Shown: piece by piece, positions 1-7,098 of the stretch | Layout: each line of letters starts with the position of its first letter | Position numbering within the stretch: position 1 is the first letter of the stretch | From: an uncultured Pelagibacterales bacterium | Lineage (GTDB): Bacteria; Pseudomonadota; Alphaproteobacteria; Pelagibacterales; Pelagibacteraceae | Direction of reading: 5' to 3' | NCBI GenBank assembly: GCA_913020625.1 | Contig: CAJVZX010000018.1 | Location: 1-12,124 of the forward strand | DNA length: 12,124 bases | Notes under the pieces: model-generated | Databases searched by the model: none | What the model was told of the DNA's origin: nothing | What the model saw: only the letters and a program-made list of their open reading frames with translations | Made by a program: the position numbers and the translations under genes

Positions 1-435
1 ACCATTGGATTCAAAGCTTACGTTTTAATCTTTTTCATAATTGCGATTTTAAGATTATTTTCTATAGGATTATGTTTTGCTGATTATGCAACTTGGTTTA
101 CTCCAGGATGGATAGCATGGAGTGTATCCGTGTTAATTTTTGTCCCATTCGTTTATACATTATATTCTATAAAAAAATATTTTGGTTTTATGAGAGCAAC
201 AGGGATCGATCATTTTGATCCAAGTTATAAGGATATACCTTTTGAAAAAAGAGGTATTTTTAAATGGTCTTCTAACGCAATGTACACTTTTGCTATTGGC
301 GTATTTTTTGGTTTTGCTGTTTCTGCGGGTTCAAAAGCAATGTTTGTATTTGCGGTTTATACTTATATTGGTACGTGGTTACATTATTTCTGCACAGAAA
401 AAGAAGATTTTAAAGTTATATACGGAAAACAATAA
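1..435 (+). CDS. Membrane methyltransferase of the PEMT/ICMT type, 3' part
   Basis: The frame is open from base 1 to the TAA at 433-435 (144 residues visible), so the true start lies upstream; an in-frame GTG at 130 is internal, because strong membrane-protein sequence continues before it. Hydrophobic stretches sit at about residues 6-24, 37-57 and 95-128. The C-terminal part has the layout of the phospholipid / isoprenylcysteine methyltransferase fold: an N-x-M-Y element (SSNAMY, residues 90-95), a hydrophobic hairpin, then an acidic motif ending in I-Y-G (TEKEDFKVIYG, residues 132-142), comparable to the SAM-binding Glu-Glu...Tyr-Gly ending of the family. The expected role is SAM-dependent methylation of a membrane lipid or other small substrate at the inner membrane. 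The more usual Arg-His-Pro before the Met-Tyr is absent, so the substrate cannot be named. The stop codon directly abuts the TTG start of nnrE, suggesting co-transcription. The family call is moderate; it rests on the C-terminal motif pattern only. Confidence 0.55.
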   Translation, partial: TIGFKAYVLIFFIIAILRLFSIGLCFADYATWFTPGWIAWSVSVLIFVPFVYTLYSIKKYFGFMRATGIDHFDPSYKDIPFEKRGIFKWSSNAMYTFAIGVFFGFAVSAGSKAMFVFAVYTYIGTWLHYFCTEKEDFKVIYGKQ

Positions 436-1053
436 TTGAAAAAAATATACACTATTGAAGAAATTCAATTTCTTGAACGAAAAGAATTTAAAAAACTAAA
501 AAATTCTTACACATTAATGAATAAAGCAGGGATTAATTGTGCAAAAAAAATATATAAATCGTATTTAAAAAAAAAATTTGTAGTTTTATGTGGACCAGGA
601 AACAATGGAGGTGATGGTTTAGTTATTTCACAAGCTTTAAAAAAATTAAATCAAAATGTAACTTTATATTGCTTAGATTCAAATTCTTACAAAGGAGATG
701 CAAAAAAAGCATACAAAAAAAATAATTTAATTAAAAATAACTATAAAAATTTAAGTATTATTAAAAAATGTATAATAATTGATTGTTTATTTGGAATTGG
801 ACTTAATAGAAAAATAAAAGGAATATATAAAAAAATAATTAACAAAGTTAACAAATCAAAACAAAAAGTAATTTCTATAGATATTGCATCAGGAATTAAT
901 GGAAATAATGGTAAAATAATGGGTATAGCTATTAAAGCTAATTCTACTTACGTATTACATGCAAAAAAAATTGGTCATACAATTAACCCCGGAAAGAAAT
1001 ATTCAGGTAAAATAAATCTAATTGATATTGGAATTGAGGAAAGAAAATATTAA
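436..1053 (+). CDS. nnrE: NAD(P)H-hydrate epimerase, stand-alone YjeF_N domain
   Basis: The product interconverts the R and S forms of hydrated NAD(P)H so that the S-specific dehydratase can repair them; it is cytosolic. The 205 residues are a single YjeF N-terminal domain: the signature GPGNNGGDG at residues 53-61, the DCLFGIGLNR segment at 116-125 (family D-x-x-x-G-x-G-L), and SIDIASGINGNNGK at 147-160, which corresponds to the family's I-P-S-G-x-x-x-x-x-G loop near the potassium site. The end (DIGIEERKY) matches the normal end of this domain. In most bacteria this domain is fused to the ADP/ATP-dependent dehydratase NnrD; here the frame stops and no dehydratase follows. The TTG start is chosen because it abuts the preceding stop codon, leaves the N-terminal helix intact, and the next ATG (Met28) would delete that helix. 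A weak GGAAAA lies upstream at 424-429. It converges with gltX over a 26 bp gap. Confidence 0.88.
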   Translation: MKKIYTIEEIQFLERKEFKKLKNSYTLMNKAGINCAKKIYKSYLKKKFVVLCGPGNNGGDGLVISQALKKLNQNVTLYCLDSNSYKGDAKKAYKKNNLIKNNYKNLSIIKKCIIIDCLFGIGLNRKIKGIYKKIINKVNKSKQKVISIDIASGINGNNGKIMGIAIKANSTYVLHAKKIGHTINPGKKYSGKINLIDIGIEERKY

Positions 1054-1079
1054 GTTTAGTTATGTGAAGTGAATTGTTT

Positions 1080-2474
1080 TTAATTGAATTTACTTAATCT
1101 TTTTATGACAGTTTCTTTACCTAGAGACAGAATTATATCAAATATACCTGGTCCAAATTTAGATCCGATTAGTGCAATTCGCATTGGTTGACCAACACCC
1201 TTAAAATTTGTTTGATGTTTTTTAATAAGTTGATTTAATATTTCTTCTAATTTCTCTTTAGTAAATTTAGAACTTTCATTGATATTTTTTGAAAATTCAT
1301 TAATTATTTTTTTTGCTTTATCATCTATTAATTTTAAATCTTCATCATTAATTTTTAATTCATCAGAAATTAAGTATTTTGCATTATTATATATATCCTC
1401 TAGGGTTTTGGCCTTGTTTTTGAGAAAATTAAGTGATTTTTTCACTGTTTCTTCTTTTTTAATATCAATCTTTTTTTTATATATTTCACAATAAGTTTTA
1501 AGTTGATCAAAAAGGTCATTTTCATTGATGTTTTTAATATAGTGCTCATTCATTGATAGGATACGGGTCATATCTAATTTTGACGGTGATTTTCCTATTC
1601 CTGAGATATTAAAATGCTTAATACTTTCATCCAATGTAAAAATTTCTTTATCCTCAAACGACCATCCCAATCTTAATAAATAATTTCTTAAGGCATCTGG
1701 CATAATTCCAATTTTAGAATAATCATTTAATGTTGAAGACTTATCCCTTTTTGATAGTTTTTTTCCTTCAGTTGTATGAATTAGAGGTATATGAGCAAAT
1801 TTTGGTAAATCCCATCCCATTGCAAGATAAATTTGTATTTGCTTAAATGTATTAATTTTATGGTCATCTCCTCTAATAATATGTGTTACACCCATTGTAT
1901 GATCATCAACAACAGCAGATAAATTATATGTAGGTGTTCCATTGTTCCTTAAAATTATAAAATCTTCAATTGTAAGATTTGAAACTTTAACATCACCTTG
2001 CACCATATCCTTGAAAACAGACTGTCCTTCTAGTGAGCTTTTGAATCTTAATACAGGTTTTATATTTTTAGGTATTTCTAAGTTTTTTGGATCTCTCCAT
2101 TTTCTATTATAAATATAAGGAAGTTTTTTTTGTTTAGCTTTATTTTTTTGTTCAATAATTTCTTCATCAGAACAGTAACATTTATATGCAAAACCCTTTT
2201 CTAATAATTGATTTGCAATTTTTTTATGTTCATTAATTTTTGCAGATTGAATATATTCCTTACCGTCATAATTGATACCTATCCATTTTAAAGATTCTAT
2301 GATTTGGATTTTATATTTATCTTCAGATCTTTCTTTATCTGTATCTTCAATTCTTAAAAAAAAAGATCCTTTTTGATTTTTTGCATATAACCAATTAAAT
2401 AGTGCTGTGCGCACACCACCAATGTGCAAAGGTCCAGTAGGAGATGGAGCAAATCTTGTTGCCACTTTTGACAT
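1080..2474 (-). CDS. gltX: Glutamyl-tRNA synthetase
   Basis: It charges tRNA-Glu with glutamate using ATP in the cytosol. It is a class I synthetase of normal length (464 residues). The Rossmann catalytic domain carries the HIGH-type motif HIGG at residues 17-20 within FAPSPTGPLHIGG, the RGDDH motif at 201-205, and the KMSKS-type loop KLSKRD at 239-244; the helical anticodon-binding region follows from about residue 300. The Cys-x-Cys pair of the zinc-binding insert is present (C99, C101), but the region that supplies the third cysteine in the E. coli enzyme (about 121-128, YNRKWRD here) has none, so zinc binding is doubtful. The gene starts 22 bp after the lexA stop on the same strand and probably shares its transcript. 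No Shine-Dalgarno sequence is visible. Some alphaproteobacteria carry a second GluRS that acts on tRNA-Gln; whether one exists here cannot be seen, but the lexA-linked position fits the housekeeping copy. Confidence 0.96.
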   Translation of the reverse strand: MSKVATRFAPSPTGPLHIGGVRTALFNWLYAKNQKGSFFLRIEDTDKERSEDKYKIQIIESLKWIGINYDGKEYIQSAKINEHKKIANQLLEKGFAYKCYCSDEEIIEQKNKAKQKKLPYIYNRKWRDPKNLEIPKNIKPVLRFKSSLEGQSVFKDMVQGDVKVSNLTIEDFIILRNNGTPTYNLSAVVDDHTMGVTHIIRGDDHKINTFKQIQIYLAMGWDLPKFAHIPLIHTTEGKKLSKRDKSSTLNDYSKIGIMPDALRNYLLRLGWSFEDKEIFTLDESIKHFNISGIGKSPSKLDMTRILSMNEHYIKNINENDLFDQLKTYCEIYKKKIDIKKEETVKKSLNFLKNKAKTLEDIYNNAKYLISDELKINDEDLKLIDDKAKKIINEFSKNINESSKFTKEKLEEILNQLIKKHQTNFKGVGQPMRIALIGSKFGPGIFDIILSLGKETVIKRLSKFN

Positions 2475-2496
2475 TTTATATATTTAGACTATTTGT

Positions 2497-3174
2497 TTAG
2501 AAGTTTCTATATAAAGATACTAGAACACCTTGAACTTTTACTCTATCAGGACCAAAAATTTTAGTTTCATAATTTTTATTTGCACTTTCTAGAGCTACAG
2601 TTTTTCCTTTTACTCTAATTCTTTTTAACATTGCTTCGTAATCATCTATTAAAGCAACTACGATTTGTCCATTATCTGCTTTATCTGCTTTTTTTATAAC
2701 AACTGTATCACCATCATTAATTCCTGCTTCTATCATTGAGTCGCCTTGGATTTTTAGACCAAAAAAATTATCATTTTTATTTAGCGAAACAGGAAGTGGG
2801 ATACGCGATATCTCATTTTGTATAGCTTCTACGGGAGATCCAGCTGCTATTTTTCCCAATATTGGTATTTCATTATCTTCTGTAGTTGAATTGTTCTCGT
2901 CCAATCCACCTTTAATTACACTTGGTGAAAAAGAATTATAAATATCATTGGCACTTGCAGTTTCAGGTAATTTTAATACCTCTAGAGCCCTTGCTTTATG
3001 TGGTAGCCTTCTTATGAAACCTCTTTCTTCTAAAGCACTAATTAATCGATGAATTCCAGATTTTGATTTTAAATTAAGAGAATTTTTCATCTCTTCATAA
3101 GACGGGGAAACACCCGAGCTTCTAATTTTTTTATTAATAAATACTAATAAGTTTTTTTGTTTTTTTGTAAGCAT
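2497..3174 (-). CDS. lexA: LexA SOS repressor
   Basis: It represses SOS genes and is inactivated by RecA-stimulated self-cleavage. From the chosen start the protein has 225 residues: an N-terminal winged helix-turn-helix (about 1-68, beginning MLTKKQ and containing GVSPSYEEMK), a linker, and an S24-type peptidase domain. The cleavage site is Ala111-Gly112 in GKIAAGSPVEA; the catalytic serine is Ser146 (GDSM) and the lysine is Lys184 (AMLKR). All residues needed for self-cleavage are therefore present. A longer frame starts at the ATG ending at 3192 (MYDICS added). I prefer 3174 because family members begin M-L-T-x-x-Q and because the likely -10 box at 3197-3202 would place the transcript start at about the upstream ATG. 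A perfect LexA operator (3197-3211) lies just upstream. trpC ends 86 bp upstream and gltX follows 22 bp downstream. Confidence 0.95.
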   Translation of the reverse strand: MLTKKQKNLLVFINKKIRSSGVSPSYEEMKNSLNLKSKSGIHRLISALEERGFIRRLPHKARALEVLKLPETASANDIYNSFSPSVIKGGLDENNSTTEDNEIPILGKIAAGSPVEAIQNEISRIPLPVSLNKNDNFFGLKIQGDSMIEAGINDGDTVVIKKADKADNGQIVVALIDDYEAMLKRIRVKGKTVALESANKNYETKIFGPDRVKVQGVLVSLYRNF

Positions 3175-3196
3175 AGAACAAATATCGTACATTTAT

Positions 3197-3211
3197 GTTC
3201 TACAAAAGTTC
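3197..3211 (+). promoter_or_regulatory. LexA operator upstream of lexA
   Basis: The sequence GTTCTACAAAAGTTC is an exact match to the alphaproteobacterial LexA box GTTC-N7-GTTC (a direct repeat, unlike the CTG...CAG palindrome of E. coli). It starts 22 bp upstream of the preferred lexA ATG and covers the putative -10 box and part of the spacer of the lexA promoter. This placement indicates autorepression of lexA and, through read-through, of gltX. The match and position are seen directly; binding is inferred. Confidence 0.85.
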
Positions 3212-3225
3212 TTTTAATTCATCAA
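3197..3225 (-). promoter_or_regulatory. Putative sigma-70 promoter of lexA-gltX
   Basis: On the minus strand a -35 like TTGATG (bases 3220-3225) and a -10 like TAGAAC (3197-3202) are separated by exactly 17 bp; each matches the consensus at 4 of 6 positions. Initiation about 7 nt downstream would fall near 3190, just past the upstream in-frame ATG and 15-16 nt before the preferred lexA start. The LexA box lies inside this promoter, supporting the assignment. The match alone would be weak in DNA this AT-rich. Confidence 0.5.
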
Positions 3226-3240
3226 TAGCTTAAAAGCTAT
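3225..3240. repeat. Perfect inverted repeat between trpC and lexA
   Basis: ATAGCT-TAAA-AGCTAT is a perfect 6 bp dyad with a 4-base loop (7 bp if the loop is closed to 2 bases). It sits between the trpC stop and the lexA promoter and touches the putative -35. Read on the minus strand it is preceded, not followed, by a T run (bases 3241-3246), so it does not look like an intrinsic terminator of the trp genes. It may be a protein-binding dyad or have no function. Confidence 0.4.
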
Positions 3241-3260
3241 AAAAAATGAGGTTTATTTAA

Positions 3261-4076
3261 TCAGAGAACTGAAAAAATAGAATTATTATCAATATTATTT
3301 AATAGTGATTCACCAATTAAAAAAGTTTTAATATTTGTTTTTTTAACTACATTCAAAAGATCATCTTTTGTCTTAATTCCACTTTCAGAAATTAAAGGTC
3401 CTTTATGATTGATTAAAATATCATGAATATCAAAAGTTGTATTCATGTTAGTTTTTAAAGTTTTAAGATTTCTATTATTAATGCCAATTAGTGCATCACT
3501 AAATTTTAATGAATATCTGGCTTCGTCTTTTGTGTGAACTTCTACTATTACTGACATATCTAATTTTAAAGCTTCTTCGTATAATTGATTAGCTATATTT
3601 TCTGGAACAGCTGACAAAATAATTAAAATAGCATCAGCACCATAATATTTAGCAAGATGAACTTGGTAAGAGTCAATAAAAAAATCTTTACATAAAATTG
3701 GCATATGCATGCTTGTTGGATCCATAGGTATCATTTTTGATTTAATTTTATAAATATGAGTCAAACTACCTAAAAAAAAATCTTCTTCTGTTAAAACAGA
3801 TAAACAGGTAGCTTTATTTTTATAATATTTATTTGCTATATCTACAGGGTTATAATTCTCAATAATAATGCCAGCGGAAGGACTTGCTTTCTTAATTTCT
3901 GCAATGATTGAAATTTTATTATTTGAAATATTATTTTCAATTGTTTCTTTAAAGTTAATATAATCCATAGAATCTGGCGGATGTTCCAATAAGGATTCAA
4001 TTGGACGTTTTTTTTTTAAATCAATTAATCTTTCAGATTTTTTTTTGATTATTTTTTCGAGTACATTTTCAGCCAT
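3261..4076 (-). CDS. trpC: Indole-3-glycerol phosphate synthase
   Basis: It closes the indole ring of CdRP with loss of CO2 and water, the fourth step of tryptophan synthesis from chorismate, in the cytosol. The single-domain (beta/alpha)8 protein of 271 residues has the expected motifs: AEIKKASPS at 59-67 (Glu60, Lys62), LCKDF at 128-132 (Lys130), the VEVH strand with Glu179, GINNRNL at 198-204, SESGI at 230-234 and the phosphate-binding IGESLL at 254-259. There is a small insertion before LCKDF (about 112-126) compared with the usual short loop. It is not fused to TrpF, unlike the E. coli enzyme. Its ATG overlaps the end of trpD by 8 bp, implying translational coupling. It is the last trp gene of the cluster. 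Confidence 0.96.
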   Translation of the reverse strand: MAENVLEKIIKKKSERLIDLKKKRPIESLLEHPPDSMDYINFKETIENNISNNKISIIAEIKKASPSAGIIIENYNPVDIANKYYKNKATCLSVLTEEDFFLGSLTHIYKIKSKMIPMDPTSMHMPILCKDFFIDSYQVHLAKYYGADAILIILSAVPENIANQLYEEALKLDMSVIVEVHTKDEARYSLKFSDALIGINNRNLKTLKTNMNTTFDIHDILINHKGPLISESGIKTKDDLLNVVKKTNIKTFLIGESLLNNIDNNSIFSVL

Positions 4077-5061
4077 TTTGTATATTTTTTAAATGTTCAA
4101 ATGTTTTTCCACTTAATATATGTACTCTTGAATTTTCATATGCATCTATAAAATTTTCAAATTTATTTGAAACAATAAGGCCAGCAGCTGCATTTAAACA
4201 AACAGCTTTTGAAAAATCGTTATCTTCGCCTTTAAAAATATTAATTATTTTTTGAGAGTTAAATTTAGCATCATCGCCTAATAAATTTTCAAATTTTTCA
4301 GCATTAATACCCATTTCTTTTGGATTGATAGAAATTTTTGAAATCTTATTATCTTTTAATTGAATTACATTTGTTTTTGCATAAGGTGAAATTTCATCTA
4401 AACCATCTTCACTATTAACAATCCATGCAAAATCAATATTTAAATTTTTTAACGCATTTGCAAATAATTCAAGTAATTTTTTATCAAACACACCAACAAC
4501 TTGCCTCTTAACTAAAGCGGGGCTACTTAAAGGTCCAATCATATTAAAAATTGTTCTTTTACCAATTTTTTTTCTCACAGGACCAACATGTTTCATGGCG
4601 CTATGATAATTTGGTGCAAACATAAATCCAAAATTATATTTATTTATTTTATCTTCTACTTCATTTGGTTCTTCATTAATTTTTATATTTAAGCTTTCCA
4701 ATACATCTCCAGAACCACATTTTGACGAAACAGCTTTGTTACCATGTTTAGCTACTTTAATACCCATGCTAGCTAACAATAAAGCAGAAGCTGTTGATAT
4801 ATTTAATGTGTTTTTACCATCTCCGCCAGTACCACAAGTATCAATGGCATTTTTAATATTAACTCTTTTAGATTTATTTCTTAAAACAAAAACACCCCCA
4901 GCAATTTCACTTGATACCTCACCTTTGTTTGATAATAGAGTTAAAAAACTATAAATTTCATCTTCAGAAGCTTTTCCATCCATTATAATTTCAAAAGATT
5001 TCTTGCTTTCTTCAAAGGATAGATCTTCTTTTTTTTTTAATTTTGATAAAAATTCATTCAT
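4069..5061 (-). CDS. trpD: Anthranilate phosphoribosyltransferase
   Basis: It transfers phosphoribose from PRPP to anthranilate, the second committed step of tryptophan synthesis. The 330 residues match the family length (about 330-345) without a fused glutaminase domain. Diagnostic features are the glycine-rich PRPP loop DTCGTGGDG (74-82), NIST (87-90), the KHGNKAVSSKCGSGDVLE stretch (105-122) and an RTIFNMIGPL segment near the middle. In that last motif the usual Asn-Pro-Ala after GPL is Ser-Pro-Ala (GPLSSPA), a mild deviation. The start lies 4 bp after the trpG stop and the end overlaps trpC by 8 bp, so it sits within a tight operon. No Shine-Dalgarno sequence is seen; translation probably depends on coupling. 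Confidence 0.96.
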   Translation of the reverse strand: MNEFLSKLKKKEDLSFEESKKSFEIIMDGKASEDEIYSFLTLLSNKGEVSSEIAGGVFVLRNKSKRVNIKNAIDTCGTGGDGKNTLNISTASALLLASMGIKVAKHGNKAVSSKCGSGDVLESLNIKINEEPNEVEDKINKYNFGFMFAPNYHSAMKHVGPVRKKIGKRTIFNMIGPLSSPALVKRQVVGVFDKKLLELFANALKNLNIDFAWIVNSEDGLDEISPYAKTNVIQLKDNKISKISINPKEMGINAEKFENLLGDDAKFNSQKIINIFKGEDNDFSKAVCLNAAAGLIVSNKFENFIDAYENSRVHILSGKTFEHLKNIQNG

Positions 5062-5065
5062 AAAT

Positions 5066-5632
5066 TTAATAATTTATAAAATTTTTTAGTAACTTTATAC
5101 CTATTGGAGTTTTTATGCTTTCCGGGTGAAATTGAACACCATGAATATTATATTTTTTATGCATAACCCCCATGATTATATTATCTTTAGTTTTAGCTGT
5201 AATAACTAGATTTTTTCCAAGTGTTTTTTTATCTATAATTAAACTGTGGTATCTCGTAGCATTAAACTCTTTTTTTATTCCTTTAAATATTCCTTTATTA
5301 TTATGTTTAATAGTACTTAATTTTCCATGCATTAAATATTTAGCTTTAATAATTTTTGATCCAAATACCTGTCCTATGATTTGATGGCCTAAACACACAC
5401 CAAGTATAGGTATACTTTTTGAAAAAAATTTAACTATTTTCAAACAATTACCTGATTGATTTGGATAACCAGGACCAGGAGAAATTACAATTCTATCGAA
5501 TTTTTTTTTTTTTATTTGATTAATAGTAATTTTGTCATTTCTAAAAACTTCAACTTTGCATTTTAAGGAAGACAAATAATGATAAAGATTATAAGTAAAA
5601 CTATCATAATTATCTATTAGTAAAATTTTCAT
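5066..5632 (-). CDS. trpG: Anthranilate synthase glutaminase subunit (TrpG/PabA type)
   Basis: It is a class I glutamine amidotransferase that hydrolyses glutamine and passes ammonia to TrpE. The 188 residues form one domain with the full catalytic triad: Cys80 in GVCLGHQ, His169 and Glu171 in GVQFHPES; the oxyanion-region motif SPGPGYP lies at 51-57. The operon position between trpE and trpD makes the tryptophan role primary. In many bacteria the same subunit also serves aminodeoxychorismate synthase (folate), so a dual TrpG/PabA role is possible. The gene starts 2 bp after trpE and ends 4 bp before trpD. A 13-base homopolymer (5501-5513) encodes part of the Ile40-Lys44 stretch. Confidence 0.94.
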   Translation of the reverse strand: MKILLIDNYDSFTYNLYHYLSSLKCKVEVFRNDKITINQIKKKKFDRIVISPGPGYPNQSGNCLKIVKFFSKSIPILGVCLGHQIIGQVFGSKIIKAKYLMHGKLSTIKHNNKGIFKGIKKEFNATRYHSLIIDKKTLGKNLVITAKTKDNIIMGVMHKKYNIHGVQFHPESIKTPIGIKLLKNFINY

Positions 5633-5634
5633 TT

Positions 5635-7098
5635 TTATCTTAATGCATTTATTAATGCTTTAGCTTTATTAACAGTTTCACGATATTCATTTTCAGGCTT
5701 GCTATCAGCGACAATACCGGCACCAGCTTGAACATAAAATTTATTTTCTTTAGCAAGAGCGGTTCTCAAAGCTATACAAGTATCAAAATCACCATTTGCT
5801 GAAAAATATCCAATTCCTCCAGCATAAACTTTTCTTTTTGTTTTTTCTAAGCTATCAATTATTTCCATAGCTTTAATTTTTGGCGCTCCTGAAACTGTAC
5901 CTGCAGGAAAACCAGACAACAAAGTATCTATTTTTGAATTTTTTTTATTAAAAGTACCCTCAACATTAGAAACTATATGCATAACATGTGAATATTTTTC
6001 TATTTTAAAATTTTCCGTAACTTTTACAGAATTAATCTTAGCTACCTTTCCCACATCATTCCTTCCTAAATCTAATAGCATTAAATGTTCTGCTAATTCT
6101 TTTTTGTCTTTTAGAAGGTCTTTTTTATAAAATTTATCCATTTTTTTGTTTTTTCCTCTTGGTCGAGTTCCTGCTATGGGCCTTACAGTGACTTTATTAT
6201 TTCGTAATCGAACTAAAATTTCAGGACTAGCACCAATAATTTGAAAGTCACTAAAATTGAAAAAATACATAAATGGAGATGGATTAGTAATTCTTAATTT
6301 TTTATAAATTTCCAAAGGACTTTTTGTTAATTGTGTTTGAAATCTTTGACTTAAAACAACTTGAAAGATATTTCCTATTTTTATTTGTTTTTTTGCATTC
6401 AATACCATACTTTTAAAATATTTTTTACTCATATTGCTTTTAATTTTAGAAATTTTTTTTCTATATATTTTTTTTTTAATATATAAATTCTTATCAGAAG
6501 TTATTTTTTTGAGGTTAATAAGATCATTTCTAATTAAATCAAATTTATTTTTATAATTATTTATTTTTTCATCTGAATAGCAATTTACAATAAAATGAAT
6601 TTTTTTTTTCAAATTATCATGAATAATCACAGATCTAGGTCTCATCAACCTAACATCAGGCAATTTTAAATCATCATTACAACTATTAGGAATATTTTCG
6701 ATATATCTTATTATATCATAAGAAAAAAAACCTGATAACAAAGAACATATAGGTGGTAAGTTTTTTGGTGTGGCAAAATTAAAATTTTCAATTAATTTAT
6801 TTAAGAATACATAAGGTTTTATCTTTAATTTTTTTTTTTTATCATTAATTATGCTTATTACCCTTTCATTATTTAACTCCCATATTTTATCGGGATTTTT
6901 GCCAAAAATAGTAAATCTACCCCTTATTTTCCCTTTTTCCACTGACTCAAAAACGAAACTATTTTTTTCATTTAAAAAATTATCTATTAATCTTTCAATA
7001 ATGAATTTATTTTTAAATTTTTCTGAAAAGTAGATTGTTTGATTGATTTTACTTAGATGTTTTTTTTTAAAGTCTTTTAAGCTTGAACTGATTATCAT
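5635..7098 (-). CDS. trpE: Anthranilate synthase component I
   Basis: It converts chorismate to anthranilate using ammonia from TrpG. The 487 residues comprise an N-terminal regulatory domain and a C-terminal chorismate-binding domain (from about 225). Catalytic-domain motifs are [12 protein letters not shown] (242-253), ASPEILVRL (290-298), IAGTRPRGK (308-316), LGRND (344-348), [12 protein letters not shown] (396-407), YAGGIGY (425-431) and [15 protein letters not shown] (458-472). The N-terminal FVFES element at 48-52 corresponds to the LLES-type motif of the tryptophan feedback site, so allosteric inhibition by tryptophan is likely. Linker regions are very Lys/Asn-rich. The ATG overlaps the stop of the upstream ppiD-like gene by 4 bp (ATGA), so no leader peptide or attenuator can sit directly in front of trpE. 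A 12-base A run encodes Lys87-Lys90. Confidence 0.96.
   Translation of the reverse strand: MIISSSLKDFKKKHLSKINQTIYFSEKFKNKFIIERLIDNFLNEKNSFVFESVEKGKIRGRFTIFGKNPDKIWELNNERVISIINDKKKKLKIKPYVFLNKLIENFNFATPKNLPPICSLLSGFFSYDIIRYIENIPNSCNDDLKLPDVRLMRPRSVIIHDNLKKKIHFIVNCYSDEKINNYKNKFDLIRNDLINLKKITSDKNLYIKKKIYRKKISKIKSNMSKKYFKSMVLNAKKQIKIGNIFQVVLSQRFQTQLTKSPLEIYKKLRITNPSPFMYFFNFSDFQIIGASPEILVRLRNNKVTVRPIAGTRPRGKNKKMDKFYKKDLLKDKKELAEHLMLLDLGRNDVGKVAKINSVKVTENFKIEKYSHVMHIVSNVEGTFNKKNSKIDTLLSGFPAGTVSGAPKIKAMEIIDSLEKTKRKVYAGGIGYFSANGDFDTCIALRTALAKENKFYVQAGAGIVADSKPENEYRETVNKAKALINALR

Noticed and set aside
130..435. GTG at 130 as the start of a small 101-residue protein
   Set aside because: The same frame is open back to base 1 with membrane-protein sequence, so the GTG is an internal valine of a gene cut by the window edge.
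215..439. Overlapping 74-codon frame on the plus strand
   Set aside because: Out-of-frame shadow of the methyltransferase gene with no recognisable features of its own.
1054..1079. Bidirectional terminator between nnrE and gltX
   Set aside because: The 26 bp convergent gap shows no G/C stem or dyad followed by a T run that I can find.
3175..3192. Longer LexA starting MYDICS at 3192
   Set aside because: The six extra residues are not typical of LexA and the probable transcript start is at or after this ATG; kept only as an alternative.
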